A stretch of DNA of 64,000 nucleotides from Anodontia alba (Eukaryota; Mollusca; Bivalvia; Lucinida; Lucinidae). The first letter of the stretch is position 1. Every line of letters starts with the position of its first letter. The notes beneath the pieces were generated by a model. The model saw nothing but the letters and a program-made list of their open reading frames with translations, was not told the origin of the DNA and did not search any database. Shown here one piece after another: positions 43,121 through 58,100 of this stretch. The position numbers were made by a program, and so were the translations under genes. Location: assembly GCA_964016985.1 (NCBI GenBank), contig OZ024825.1, positions 34,688,057 through 34,752,056 of the forward strand, written 5' to 3'.

Positions 43121-46100
43121 AGTATTTTACGCCCCTTTCAGCATTATTTATGTTACACATCTATCTAGATGATGGGGGATTGTGATAGCCTCTGAGCAAT
43201 GAAGTGCTATACAGTCATGAACTGAAATCTGCCTCATGTGGGATTTGAACCTGTGAAACTTGTGCTCGAAAGTCATGAGTGCTAACAACTTGGCCACCTG
43301 GATGCTTTTACAGCATACTGTATCGCACATATTGAAGATGTCTTAGTGATCATAAATCATTGGACAGCAAGCAGGTATCTAACTGAATGACCAGAAAAGG
43401 GGTCTACTCTAAAAGGAAAAACTTTGCTTCCAAGGACAGACATTTTTCAGAAGTAATGCAAAACTTTTAATCCTTCTCTTGCTAAACATGACCTGCCCTG
43501 TCTTAGCAAACAGTGTAGATCCAGATCAGTTGGCTTCTGAAGAAGCCAACTGATCTGGATCTGCACTGTTTGCCATTAAATATGTGAATTTCTATCAAAA
43601 ACCGGGTCAAGTAATCTGACTGGCTGGAAATTAGAAGTGGGCGTGGCATCTTAATTTATTCAGCATGACAAGGGTTAACAGTGTTTCCTACCCTGAAAGT
43701 GTGTCCCTATTAACCCTTGTCCTGCTGAATAAATTAAGATGCCATGCCCATTCTAAATTTTCAGCCAATCAGATTACTTGATCCAGATTGTTGATATAAA
43801 GTCACATACTTAATGGCAAACAGTGCAGATTCAGATCAGTTGGCTGACGAAGACATCTGATCTGGAGCTACACGGTTTGCAAAGGGTTCAGCAGAACAAG
43901 GGTTAAACCATATACATGAACTGTTGTTTTTATTCAGCTGGAATCTAATTTTATCAGAGACTTCTATGTACCACTACTACATAGCTCTAAATAAGATGCT
44001 CTTATTTTTTCAATCAAAAAGTAAGGATATCTTTTTGATTTCTCCACACAAACATGCATTAAAAGCACCTCGACATGTTTCTGTGGAGGAGGAAGAGACA
44101 TAATTTTCTGGCTACTCTCTTATCTGAAGCTATCTACTGTCATTTTCCAGTGATCTCCAGAAATGACATAACTCCAGATAAGGAATTTTTTTCAACAGAG
44201 AAGTACTGATATTTTCTTATATCTCCATGAAAACTTTTGTGGGTACTCCTAAGAAACGCCCAGCTGCAGTGCTTCTAATGTCTACCCAGTTCCCACAACA
44301 GATGCTTTCAAAGTGCTTCTAATGAGTACCCACAACATATGTTTTCACTGAAAATTAAGAAAATATAATGTGATTACTTCCTCTTATAGAAGCATTCTGC
44401 AGCATCTTATCTGGGTCTACGCAGTTTTGCTCAGGCCTGTCTGTCCAAATACATATGGTAAATACAGGATTTCTTTTTTCTTTCTATATATATATATTGC
44501 CATACATCCTCACGTATATTTCTAGGTGGCATGTGTGCAGACTTCCAAATTTTCATAAGTGAAAGTCTGGATTTTCTGTTTTTGAATCTTAGTGGAAGCA
44601 CTGCATCAATAATTAAAATACCATATTCGACCAAATTACTGCACCGAAAGTTTAATTTTTCAAAGTAACTGAAAACCATGCAAGTAAATATCCACTTAAA
44701 GGCTCCATACTCCTCAAAAATAGACATTTTTATCCAAGAAAGGTTTAATCAATTGATATATGGTGTTAATATGATCATAAAATATGGCATCTGACAGCCT
44801 GTAATATTTCAGTTAGTCTCTCAGTTTTGAACTGGATAAACAAGAGCTGTCGTAGGACAGCATAGCTCGCCTGCTAGGTACATTTTATATTGTAACATTT
44901 TTATCATTAAGAAATTCAAAATGTATAATAATACTAAAACACAAACCCATCATGAGTTCTTGCTCCGTTTAAAGTAATTATCCTTGGAGCAGTTAATGTT
45001 TTGCAATGTTCTCATTCAGTTTTGATTTTGTTTGTTTTTTCACTTGAGGTTTAACTGCCCTGTCAACACTGTGTAGGTTATTTTGGGAGATGTTGCTTCC
45101 AATTTTGTGGGACTTTTACCCGACATTGAGATGACATGACATCTCAAGCCCTGCTGCCCAATTAAACCAATAGGATTTATATGCATGGTCAAACTGAACT
45201 ATATTGAGGACAATCTTCGGGTCAGATGGAAATTATAATCAAGGTATGATATTTCTGCATCACACTGTCTTCCTTTATAAGGGAAAATCAGTGAACCATG
45301 AAATATAGGTCACAGTGTCCTAGAATGATTAAGTCAAATGGGTATGACATATTTCTATGAAATAATTTTCAAGTTATATGGCGAAATCATTCAACCATAT
45401 AATATAGGTCACACTGACCTAGATGTATTTGTATGTAAATCATTTTGTGACATAGATATAATAATCCAGGTATGACAATTCTCCATGAAATAGTAATAAA
45501 AATAAAAGGCAAAATCACTGAAGCATGAAATATAGGTCACAATGACCTAGATATAGTAAGTGGTCATTCATTGGGTCACATGGAACTAATATCCCAGGTG
45601 TGACATTTATCCAACAAATAGTATTCAAGATATAAGGCAAAATCACTGGACCATGAAATATAGGTCACACCAACAGAGATATATTTTGATGTCAATAATC
45701 AGGTCACAAGGAACTATTATCCCAGGTGTGACAGTTATCCAACAAATAGTATTCAAGATATAAGGCAAAATCACTGAACCATGAAATATAGGTCACAATG
45801 ACCTAGATATAGTAAGTGGTCATTCATTGGGTCACATGGAAATAATATCCCAGGTGTGACATTTATCCAACAAATAGTATTCAAGATATAAGGCAAAATC
45901 ACTGGACTGTGAAATCTAGGTGACCTGGACCGTAAAATGTAGGTCACCATGACCTTCACTCTCTTACACTTAAACCGATGTCACATAGTTAGCTGATGTA
46001 TAACCAGTTGTGTCTATAACCTGTAGGCATATAAGATTTTACAAATGTGTCCTAGATTTTGACCCCTAGCCCCACCCCAAGGCCCACCCTGAGGTATGAA

Positions 46101-49100
46101 CCCAGGGGTATGTTCTTTTGGAATCTCAGAAGACTCCTCCAGGTACCCAAATTCTAAATATGAATGCTCTATGAGGAGTGAAAGTCAAGATATAAGAATT
46201 TGAAAAACTTTAACACAGTATTACAAAGGTGTCCTAGATTCTGACCCCTAGCCCCACCCAGGGGCATGAACCCAGGGGTTTATTCTCTTGGAATCTCAGA
46301 AGACCCTCCAAGGTACCTAAGTTCCAAATTTGATGCCTCTGTGAGGAGTGACTGTTGAGATATAAGCATTTGAAAAACTTTAACGCAGTGTGACGGGAAC
46401 AGGAACGCAAACGCAAACAAAAACGCAAACGCGGACGACCGGGGTGACTTCAATAGCTCTCCTTGTACTTTGTACAGGCGAGCTAAAAATGAAATGATTT
46501 TTATCATACCTCTGAATGAATGTTGGGAAACCTTTCTTGGATAATAAAAAGTCTATTTTTGAGGAATATGGAGCCTTCAATAAGGGCATTTGAAAAGAAA
46601 AATCAGCAAAATAATTCATAAGAGCAGTACTTAATGATGTTTATGCAATACTGGTTCTGATTTCCTTTTTTTAAATCATATGTTGTGGGTACTCAAATGA
46701 GTACCAGCAACATTTTCTTTTATAGTTAACTGTATAATGATATAGGAGCTGTGAACTTTTAGAGGTATGTTGAATACAGTAAGGTACTTTGTTTTTTTTT
46801 AAAGAATCATCAAAAACATTTTGCTATTTGTGTTGAGGTTTTACAGCCCAGTCAACCCAATGGGGTCATGTGGAGCGTGGTCAGCTAACCTAACCACACT
46901 TTTACTGGACAGGCTTAGTCCTCTAAGCAGTTAACCAGTATTGTGCACATTCTTCTGCCAGAAACTGACAAATGCCTTTCTTGAATCAGTGGAAGGGAGA
47001 GAATAACCGTACGAAATATTTTATGATCAATCTCCACAAAAGAATGTTTCCGGCCTAGTGGGGATCAAACCCCCAACCTCCTATCACCAGTCGGACGTGA
47101 ATCCCACTGAACCACCGAGGCTGGCTACATTTTGCTAGAGAAACCTGTATAAAACTGCAAACTATGTCTGACCAATCTGCAGCCTTAAATTAAGTTTTAG
47201 AGTAAATATTTAAGTATAAAACAGAAAAAGAATCGACAAATGATTTCTAATTGATTTTATCAATCATAATTTGATTATTTTCAATTCTACTGTATTTAAC
47301 CTAAATATCGGGACACCTTAAGCTCCTTCCCATACTCATCCTAAAATTTGAACAAGTCCATTTTACTGTCTGTTCACATGTCTTACAGACTGCTAGATGA
47401 ATAGCAAATACTGTAAGACTCCCATCAAAGATCAAAGATTTGGATCTACACTGTATGTTCAGGCTTATCTGTCCCAATACTTAGGGTTATTATGGTAAAA
47501 TGCCAAGCAAAAGGCTTTTTTCCCCAATACTGTGAAAAAAACCCCATAAGAACATAGCTCCAGATAAGGCACTTTTTTTTTCAACCAAAAAGTGCTGATA
47601 CTTTTCTTATTTCTTTAAGAAAACATGTTGTGGGTACCCAATAGAAGTGCCTCTGTGAGGCACTTCTAATGGGTACCCACAATATACATTTTCATGGAGA
47701 AATAAGAAAATAACTAGAGCTGGTGTTTGTAAAACACTATGCCACCAACACTGCTTGACTCCCAACACTGCTTGTCCATGATGGTAACAACAGTACAACT
47801 AGACCGTGAAGTGAGCATATGCTCACTAATACCCTGGCCATGGCCATCAGCCAGAACAACAAAGGGAAATAACTATAAGGGACCTGGCCCCACAGCCCCT
47901 ATTTTCTTTCCCACAATACAACTAGTCATACTTGTCAAGTATACAATATTTCAAGATTCTAGGTATAGTAGTTCTTGAGAAATCTTTTACACAAAATAAA
48001 TGTTAACTCACAGACACACACACAGAAAAGACAAAAACTATATACCCGCTTAGCATACTTCGTATGCCGGGGGTATAAATATATGAGATTTCAATGTTAT
48101 TTTATCAAATGGGAAATAACTCTAGATAAAAAAAAACAAATATGCCGGACAAGAAAAAAATACGGGTCAGCTATTTTTTCATGGGAAACCCATATATAAA
48201 ATTTCAAAACCCTAGCATGCAAGGTTCTTAAGATATGGCATGCACAAAAAAGTGTGATGAACGGACAAATTGACTGACGGACGGACTAACGAAGGCAAAA
48301 TAATATGCCCCATCAATGTCATTCCATTTTGGGGGCATAATCAGTAATCCAGCTTCAATAGTTTTAGAGATATTTTACTGACAAGGGAAACATGCCCAAA
48401 TTTACAAAGGGCCATTACTCATGAAATATTTATCAGAATTTAAACAAAAGTTAATCAGGTCATCTACTCATTACCAATCAATTCACCAAGTTTCAAGTCA
48501 ACAGTTTTTGGGATATTTTGCTGACAAGGTAAAAATGCCAAAAATTACAAAGGGCCTTAATTCATGAAGTATTTATTTTAAAATTTATTCAAAAGTCAAT
48601 CAGGTCATCTACTCATCGCTACAAATCCATTCATCAAGTTTCAAGGCTCTAGCTTTAACAGTTTTTGAGATATTTTGTTGACAAGGTAAAAATGCCCACA
48701 ATTACAAAGGGCTATGACTCAAGAAGTATTTTTTAAAATTTATTCAAAAGTTAATCTAGGTTGTCTACTCATCACTACCAGTCTATTCATCAAGTTTCAA
48801 GGCTCTAGCTCCAAAAGTTTTTGAGATATTTTGCTGACAAGGTAAAAATGCCAAAAATTACAAAGGGCCATAACTCATGAAGTATTTTTTTTAGAATTTA
48901 TTCAAAAGTTAATCAGGTCATCTACTCATCACTACAAATCCATTCACCAAGTTTCAAGGCTCTAGCTTTAACAGTTTTTGAGATATTTTGCTGACAAGGT
49001 AAAAATGCCTAAAATTACAAAGGGCTATAACTCAAGAAGTATTTTTCAAAATTTATTCAAAAGTTAATCAGGTTTTCTACTCATCACTACCAGTCTTCAT

Positions 49101-52100
49101 CAAGTTTCAAGGCTCTAGCTTCAATAGTTTTTGAGATATTTTGCTGACAAGATTGCATCCATATTTTTTCAAAGGGCCACAACTCAGGAAAGGGACATAA
49201 TCCTGTCAAGAAAAAAATATGTGTCAGCTATTTTTTCATGAGGAATCCATATAAGAAATTTCAAAACAGTAGCATGCACAGTTCCAAAGTTATGCTATGC
49301 ATTAAAAGGCGTGACGAATGGACAGCCGGCCGGACAGACGGACGCCCAAGAAGCAATATGCCCCTCAAACTTCTTTGAAGTTGGGGGCATAATAATGTGA
49401 ATATCCACTCTTATCTGGAGCTATGTAGGAACAATACTTTACAAAGGGTACAAAATACAACTCTTGCGTAGGTCCAGATAAGGTGCTTTTTTTCAACCAA
49501 CAATTATTGTTTTTCTCAATTTCCACATGAAAGCATAGATAGAAAATATTTCATGATCACTCCAAGAATGAATGTTGCCAGGCCTACTGGGGATCAAACC
49601 TGTGACCTCCTGATCTCCAGTTGGATGCGCAACTGACTGAGCCACAGAGGCTGAAGCCTCATCAAGGTGCTTCTAATATTAACCATAATATGCATTTAGT
49701 GGAGAAATAAGAAAATATATCTATCTTGAATAATATGGATAGCCCTTTTATCTAGCGAAGCAATTAGGATAAAGAGAACAAAAAGCTACAAAATCAATCT
49801 CGTCGGCCTGCTTTGGCCTACAAAAACTAGACGAAGTCCCCAGTGGTACATATAAACCCCCAGCCAGTGCCACTGCCTCTAGTTAAAAAGGCTAAGTCTG
49901 CAGCCTCAGATTTTTGGTATAGGCAGCCCATTGATAATGTGCAATGGTCTACTGATACATGTAGAATAACAGCTGATGTTTAAAAATGATCAATCAATAT
50001 AACTGCACTAAAAAATGTAGCTAAATACTAAATACTAATTTTATCTTAATGTTTGAGTGTAACAGAGTCATAATTAAAACCTTTAAAAAAAATAATAATA
50101 ATACAAAAAAAGCTGAAAATTGACATGGCTAAGGATGGTGCTAATAAAAATCTTGGATCAGTATCTATCATCATATCAAATATGAATAAATTCATCAGAA
50201 GGTTAAAAAGAAATAAGCTCTTAATAACATTCAACCCAAAACTTAAAAATGAAAATTCCAAGTCTGTGACATTGACCTCAAGGTCAAGGGTGTGGACGAG
50301 GATGGTGCTTATGAAAACTATGGACCAATATCTACCAACATACCAAACACAGACTAAATCAATCATTAGGTTAAAAAGTAATTATGTGCTCTTAAAATCC
50401 AATTCAAAACTTTAACATGATAATTCTAAGTGTGACATTGACCTCAAGGTCATAGACATAGGTGAGAATAGTGCAGATATTTGTTTGTGTTGAGGTTTTA
50501 TGTCCCAGTCAACCCAATGGGGTCATGTCGAGCGCGGTCAGTTTACCTAACCACACATTTACTGGGCAGGCTTAGTCCTCTAAGCGGTTAACCAGTATTG
50601 TGCACATTCTTTCACCAGAAACTGACAACTGCCCTTCTTGAATCAGCGGAAGGCAGAGAATGACCGTAGAAAATATTTCATGATCAATCTCCAGAAAAGA
50701 ATGTTGCCGACCTCAGCGGGGGTTGAACCCGCGACCTCCTGGTCTCCAGTCGGACGGCGCATCCAACTGAGCCACCGAGGCCCGGATAGTGCAGGTATAA
50801 ACTTTGGACCAGTATCTATCATCCTACCAAATATGAACTTAATTCATCACGAGATATGGAACTTATGAGTTCTCAAAAACTTTAAAGCAAAACTTTGACA
50901 CAAATTTCTATGAAAGCGACGGAATAACACACTGACAACAAACTAATTAACATACAAATGGAAAGATGACTACTATATACTCCTCGGCATAAATGCAGGG
51001 GGTATAACAATGACTTGTTTAGGGTAACCTGACTTAACATAGGTGACCTAACTTTTCCAAAATTTCTAGAAAATTATATAAAAAAAACCCTACTTTTATG
51101 GTATAATTTCCTTTTTTTTCAAGACCAAAAATAGATAACAACAACTGTCCCAAAATTTCAAACATGTCATGCAATACTTTTGGCTTAAATTTTGCTTTTC
51201 ATGCAGTTGTTTCTTAGTGCAATGGCAAACAGTGTAGACCTGATCAGACTGCTCCATCAGTACCAGTCTGATCTAGGTCTGCACTGCTTGCATATGCCAT
51301 TTTGTCAGAAACTTTGGTATACAAAACTTTAGGCATTTACCTTAAAAATTAATTTTTTAACTACCCTACCTATATTTTTCTGACCTGTTACCCTGAACAA
51401 ACCATTTTTTTCTAGGTCTTAAGATAGCAGACCAATAGCCACCATCACCATAGCTATAAGCTGCAACTTACCCAACCCTTCACCAAGGCCTAGGATGACC
51501 CGAGAAACTAAAAGAGCATATATTGAGTGGGCAAATAGAGGGACAAGAAATGTTGATAATGACCACAGTAACACAGATATCATCAACACATTCTTTCCTC
51601 CATACTTCTTGGTAGCACTAGCTCCTACAATCTGTAAATAAACAACCAGAGAAGATGTTAACCCTAGTCCTACTGAACCTGGATATGTCCTGCCTTTGCA
51701 AACAGTGTAGATCCAGATCAGCTGGCTTCTGAAGAAGCCAACTGATCTGGATCTGCACTGTTTGTCATTAATAATGTGAATTTGCATCAACAACCTGGAT
51801 CAAACAATCTGATTGGCTGAAAATTAGGAGTGGGTGTGGCATCTAAATTTATTCAGCAGGACAAGGGTTAAAGAGTATCTGATGATAATTCTGGGATAAT
51901 TTTCTTAGACGCATTACCAACTACACTATAGAGCCTGGCTTAATTTTTTAGTAATGAAATTCATGTACAAATACTAGGTATATCATTCAGTGAGTGGGCA
52001 GATAAAGAGATAAAATTAACTAAAAAAATACATGCAATTATACATACCTTTTTTGTTTGCCTAAACAAAAGTATTTCCATGTATAACTGATAGATAGAAC

Positions 52101-55100
52101 CGAGATACCAACTGGAATCCCATTTAAATTGAACATAATATAGAGACTTGTCACTTCCGTTACCTCACAGCTGATATACAAATGAGGACTCTGCAGTAAA
52201 CAAGCTTTTCCTTTTTATATAATGACTCCGCAAAGATCCATAGAATGAATGAAAAGAATTTACTTCACATTTTGTACAGAGCTTTCTTGCTGTTGGAAAT
52301 TAACTTTGTGGATGTGTCAATGACCTTGACCTCAGGATACAGGTCCCAGCCAAATTTTCAAAATGATAAAAAATGAGACTTTGTGAACCCATTTTAGTTA
52401 ATTTTGAATAGGAATTGATTTGGTTATTATGCCTTCACTTTCAGAGAAAATAAGGATCACATTTCACACTCGTCAGCCTGCCATTCCAGACTTCTTGCTG
52501 GTAAATGCACCAAGAAGGCGAGACACCTGTATAGGCCCTTAATATACAGTAAATGTCCTAAAATTTTGTACACCAACTCTCTTACTGTACAAAACGACAT
52601 ATGCAAACAGTGAAGATCATGATCAGACTGCTCCTGAAGGAAGGGAGCAGTCTAATCAGGGTTGATACTGTTTGTCATTACACTAAGTATATTAAAAACT
52701 AACAGCATAAAAAGCAACAAGACCTGTCGCTAGACAGGTTGGTTTATCAATCAAATATAAACTTAAACACAAAAATTTTTACTTTTATATGAAAATTCTA
52801 AGTTCGTGACCTTGACCTCGGTCACACCCTGGGTGGGGATCATGCTGAGTAAGACTCTAGGCCAATATCTACCACCATGTAAAATATAAATGAAATTCCT
52901 CAAGGGTCTTAGTGATATAGCTATATAAACTTAAACACAAAAAAACTGACTTTTTTATGAAAATTCTAAGTCTGTGACCTTGACCCCAAGGTTACCCCCA
53001 GGATGATGATGCTGATAAAAACTATAGACCTATATCTACCATCAGGCCAAATATGAATGAAATCCATCAAAGGGTCTTCAAAATATGAGGTCTTATAAAC
53101 TTTAACGTAAAAACTTTGACCCTAAGGCAAAAATAAAGTATGAATGAATAATGCTTCAACGGATGGACAGACAGATGAACAGATTCCTTGCTGATAGCTA
53201 TATCCACTCAACCTTTCAGTTAGGGGACAATGAAATTTATCAAAAGGTCTTGATGATATGGTTATATAAACTTAAACACAAAAATTTTTACTTTTATATG
53301 TAAATTCTAAGTTCGTGACCTTGACCTTGGTCACACCCGGGGTGGGGATCATACTGAGCAAGTCTCTAGGCTGATATCTACTAACATGTCAAATATAAAT
53401 GAAATTCCTCGAGGGTCTTGATGAAATAGCTAAATAAACACAAAAAACTTTGACTTTTTTATGAAAATTCTAAGTCCGTGATCTTGACCCCAAGGTCACC
53501 CTCGGGGTGGGGATGGTGCTGATAAAAACTTCAGACCTAAATCTACCATCATGCCAAATATGAATGAAATCCATCAAAGGGTCTTCAAAATATGAGGTCT
53601 TATAAACTTTAATGCAAAAACTTTGACCCCATGATGGAAAGACGAACGAACGAATGTACGAACGAACCAACGGACGAACGGAAAAGCGAAAACATTATAC
53701 CCCCACATACTTCGTTATCGGGGGTATAACCACATACTTTGTATGTCGGGGGTATAACCACATACTTCGTATGTCAGGGGTATAAATACTTTGTATGTCG
53801 GGGGTACAACCACATACTTTGTATGTCAGGGGTATAAATATTTCATGATCAATCTCCACGAATATTGCCGACCTCGGCGGGGTTTGAACCCGCGACCTCC
53901 TGGTCTCCAGTCGGACGGTGCATCCAACTGAGCCACCGAGGCCGGTGACCTTGACCTGTAGATTATAGGGCAGGGATAGTGCTGAATAAAATTTTGGAGC
54001 AATATCTATAATCATGCCAAATAGAAAGTAAATCCATGCAAGGATTTAGAAATTAAGAGATCTTAAAAACTTAAAAGCAAAACTTTATCATAAATTTCCA
54101 AGTCTGTGATCTTGACCTCTAGGTCATAAGCAAGGATGGGAATGGTGCCGAATAAAATTTTGGATCAATATCTATAAACATTCCAAGTATAAAGTAACTC
54201 CATGCAAAGATTTAGAAATTAAGAGATCTTAAAAACTTTGACGCAAATTTTAACATTAATTTCTGAGTCTGTGACCTTGACCTCCAGGTCATAAGAAGGG
54301 GTGGGGATAGTGCCGAATAATATTTTGGATCAATATCTATAATCATACCAAATATAAAGTAAATTCATACAAGGTTTTAGAAATCAAGAGATCTTAAAAA
54401 CTTTAACGCAAATCTTTAACATAAATTTTTAAGTCCGCGACCTTGACCTTTAGGTCATAAGCAAGGGTGGGGGTAGTGCCAAATAAAATTTTGGACTAAT
54501 ATCTAATATACCAAATATACAGTATATCCATGCAAGGATGCAGAAATTAAGAGATCTTAAAAACTTTGACGCAAAACTTTAACATAAAATTTCTAAGTAA
54601 TGACCTTGATCTATAGGTCATAAGCAGGGGTGTGGATAGGGCTCAATAAAATTTTGGACTAACAGCTACATGTATAAATATACCAAATATAAACTAAATC
54701 CATCAGAGGATTTAGAAAATATGAGGTCTTAAAAACTTTGACGTAAAACTTTAACTATTTTGTTAATGTCGACGCCACCGCCAACGGTAGTGCAATAGCT
54801 CTTCCTGTACTTCTGTACAGGCGAGTTAAAAATTAGGCCAAAACAATTATGGAATAAACTGTTTAGGACATTTACCGTATTTCAGAGCAGAGAAATAGTG
54901 TAAGACAAGAATTCCATGGAAAGCGTCGTCGCCGTCGCACCTGCTGGGGCAAAAGTCACAGGCGCCACAATCAGAAGTGGTTATTAAATAAGTTTATTTC
55001 ATTCTTAGCAGTGCTTAGTTGAAAAACTGGGTTGAAAAAACTATAGACAAAGTGCCTAGTGGGGTTATTAAATAAGTTTATTTCATTCTTAGCAGTGCTT

Positions 55101-58100
55101 AGTTGAAAAACTGGGTTGAAAAAATGTACACAAAAAGCCTAGTGGGGCACATTTATTCCAGGCCAGTGCCATTCCCTCTAATGGATATATCTTCAGCACT
55201 GACTATTTGTATTATACAGCCCAATGATAATGGAATGTCGACGTAAAATGTGTAAAAGTCACTGGAGCGTGAAATATAAGTCACCGGGTCAAGGTACCTG
55301 CTGTCAGTACATCATGGAGAAGCACTATGCAAGATATGGTGGTTGTAGGCCTAATAGTTGAGGAGTTATTGAACATCAACGTAAAATGTGTCAAACATAG
55401 GTCAAGGTCACCAGGTCGAGGTACCTGCCAATCCAGTACAATGAGGTGAAGCACTATGCAAGATTTAGTGATTGTAGGGCTTATATTTGAGGAGATATCG
55501 AACATCAATGTAAAATGTGTCAAAGTCACTGGAGTGCAAAATACAGGTCAAGGTCACCAGGTCAAGGTACTTGGCGAGTCAGTACATCAAGAGGAAGCAC
55601 TATACAAGGTTTAGATGTTGAAGGCCTTATAGTTGAGGACATATGGAAGGGTGACGTAAAAGGTGTAAAAGTCAATGGAGTGCAAAATATAGGTCAAGGT
55701 CACTGAGTCAAGGTACCTGCAGAGTCCATACATTGAGGAGAAGCACTATGCAAGGTTTGGTGGTTGTAAGCCTTATAGTTTAGGAGATATTGAACGTCGA
55801 TGTAAAATGTGTAAAAGGCACTGGAGCACAAAATATAGGTCAAGGTTACCAGGTCAAGATACTTGCCGAGTCAGTACATCTAGAAGCACTATGCAAGGTT
55901 TGGTCTGGTTAGAGGTCTTACACTTGAGGAGATCTGGAATGTTGACTATATTATGTCAAAGTCACTCCAGCGAAAATATAGGTCAAGGTCACCAGGTCAA
56001 GGTATCTGCCGAGTCAGTACATTGAGAGGAAGCACTTTGCAAGGTTTGATGGTTGTAGGCCTTATAGTTGAGGAGATACCAAACGTCGACACAAAATATG
56101 TCAAAGTCACTGGACTGCAAAATATAGGTCAAGGTCACTGGGTCAAGGTACCTGCCTAGTCAGTACATCTAGGAGAAGCACTCTGCAAGGTTTGGTAGTT
56201 GTAGGCCTTATAGTCAAGAAGATCTGGAACCTCAATGTAAATTGTGTCAAAGTCATTGGAGTGTGAAATATAGGTCAAGGTCACCAGGTCAATGTACCTG
56301 ACAAGTCAGGAGGTCAGGGAGATGTGTTATACAAGGTATGATGGTTGTTGTAGAATTGTAGTTGATTAGAATACTAACTTTGACATAAATGTCGAACTTG
56401 GACATAAATGTTGACAGACGGACTGACAGACAAATGGACAGACGAACGGAAAAGCAGATGCCTTTGTTACAAAATCAGAAGGTCAGAGAGATGTTTCATG
56501 CAAGGTTTGATGGTTCTTTAATCTTGTAGTTGATTAGAATACTTTGACACAAATGTCTAACTTCCACATAACAGAACTGTTGACAGACGGACAGACAGAC
56601 GGACAGAGTGACGAACGGACAGACGAACGGAAAAGGGATGCCTTTGTCGTAAAGTCAGAAGGTCAGGGAGATGTTTCATGCAAGGTTTGATGGTTGTTTA
56701 GTCTTGTAGTTGATTAGAATACTAACTTTGACATAAATGTCGAACTTTGACATAAATGTTGACAGATGTACAGACAAACGGACAGACAACGGAAAAGCAG
56801 ACGCCTATGTCGCAAAGTCAGGAGGTCAGGGAGATGTTTCATACAAGGTTTGATGGTTGTTTAGTCTTGTATTTGATTAGAATACTAATTTTGACATAAA
56901 TGTCGAACTTCGACATAAATGTTGACAGAGGGACAGATGGACTAACGGACAGATGAAAAACTGGGCGCCTATATTGCACCCTGCTACAAGCAGGTGCGAC
57001 AAAAATGTCAAAATACACCGACTGAAGGCAAATGAGTTATATACAACATCAAGTCTTAATTTCTTTGAAAAAAAAAAAAAAAAAATGGGAAATAAAATGC
57101 TTCAGAATGTTGGCTGCTACAATTCTGAATGGCCCTCTGAGAGTTAAACGTCCAAACAAGTAGTTCCAACACAAGCAGCTTTTGTTGAAACTGTACCTAT
57201 CATCTTACACTGTAGTTGCCGTACATATTCTGACATGCCTGAGGAAACAGTATAGATCTAATCAGACACAGTAGAATGAGGTGTCTGGTCTGGGTCTACA
57301 CTGAAACCGCTCATACTGCAGTTTTTAGACACATTAACTGTTAGTCAGATGGACATTCAAATTTCTGGACAAGTATAGTAAGGCCTGAAAAGATGTCTGA
57401 ATATTTCAAGTAAATATGATATGAAAACTAAGGCTGGCACGATTAATCAGATAATCGATTAATTGATCGATAAATTCCACAAAAATGAATATCATTGCAG
57501 ATTTGCTAATAATCGATCATTTCGATTTCTGTGTTTGTTACTTTAACGTATTTACCCTTAATATTCAGACACCTCAACTCCTTGCCATATTTTATCTAAA
57601 ATTTGAACAAGTCCAATTTACTACCCACTGTTGTATCTAAAATAGCTGGGTGAGTGGCAAACAGTGTAGACCCTGATCAGACGCTGTGTTTGCGGCATCT
57701 CATCTGGGTCTACACCGTTTGATCAGGTCTGTCTGACAAAATACATTGTACATACAATAAAGTATAACATATGAAAGGGTCATGCTCAAATAGGTAAAAT
57801 TATGATCAAATCTTCAGAGATTACTAATCGATTATCTATCACAATGGCAGGACTGATAATCAATCATCTTTTCAGCTCTGATTAGCCAGCCTTAATGAAA
57901 ACCCATTATCAGAAAATATGCCTTCGAACATCTGCATCCAGGGAAGATTCAGATCAGACTGTAAATTCACACAGTCTGATCAGAATCGTCATTGGATACA
58001 TTTTGGATAACTAATATTGCAAAGCTTCTTCAAGTGAACAAAGACTCTGATCAGACTGCAGAGACGCTCAGGCTGATTCTAAACTACTGGGCACATGTGA

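Noticed and set aside
46234..46619. Overlapping minus-strand frames of 64-79 codons
   Set aside because: They fall in the satellite-bearing repeat and its end, with no shared domain or splice structure.
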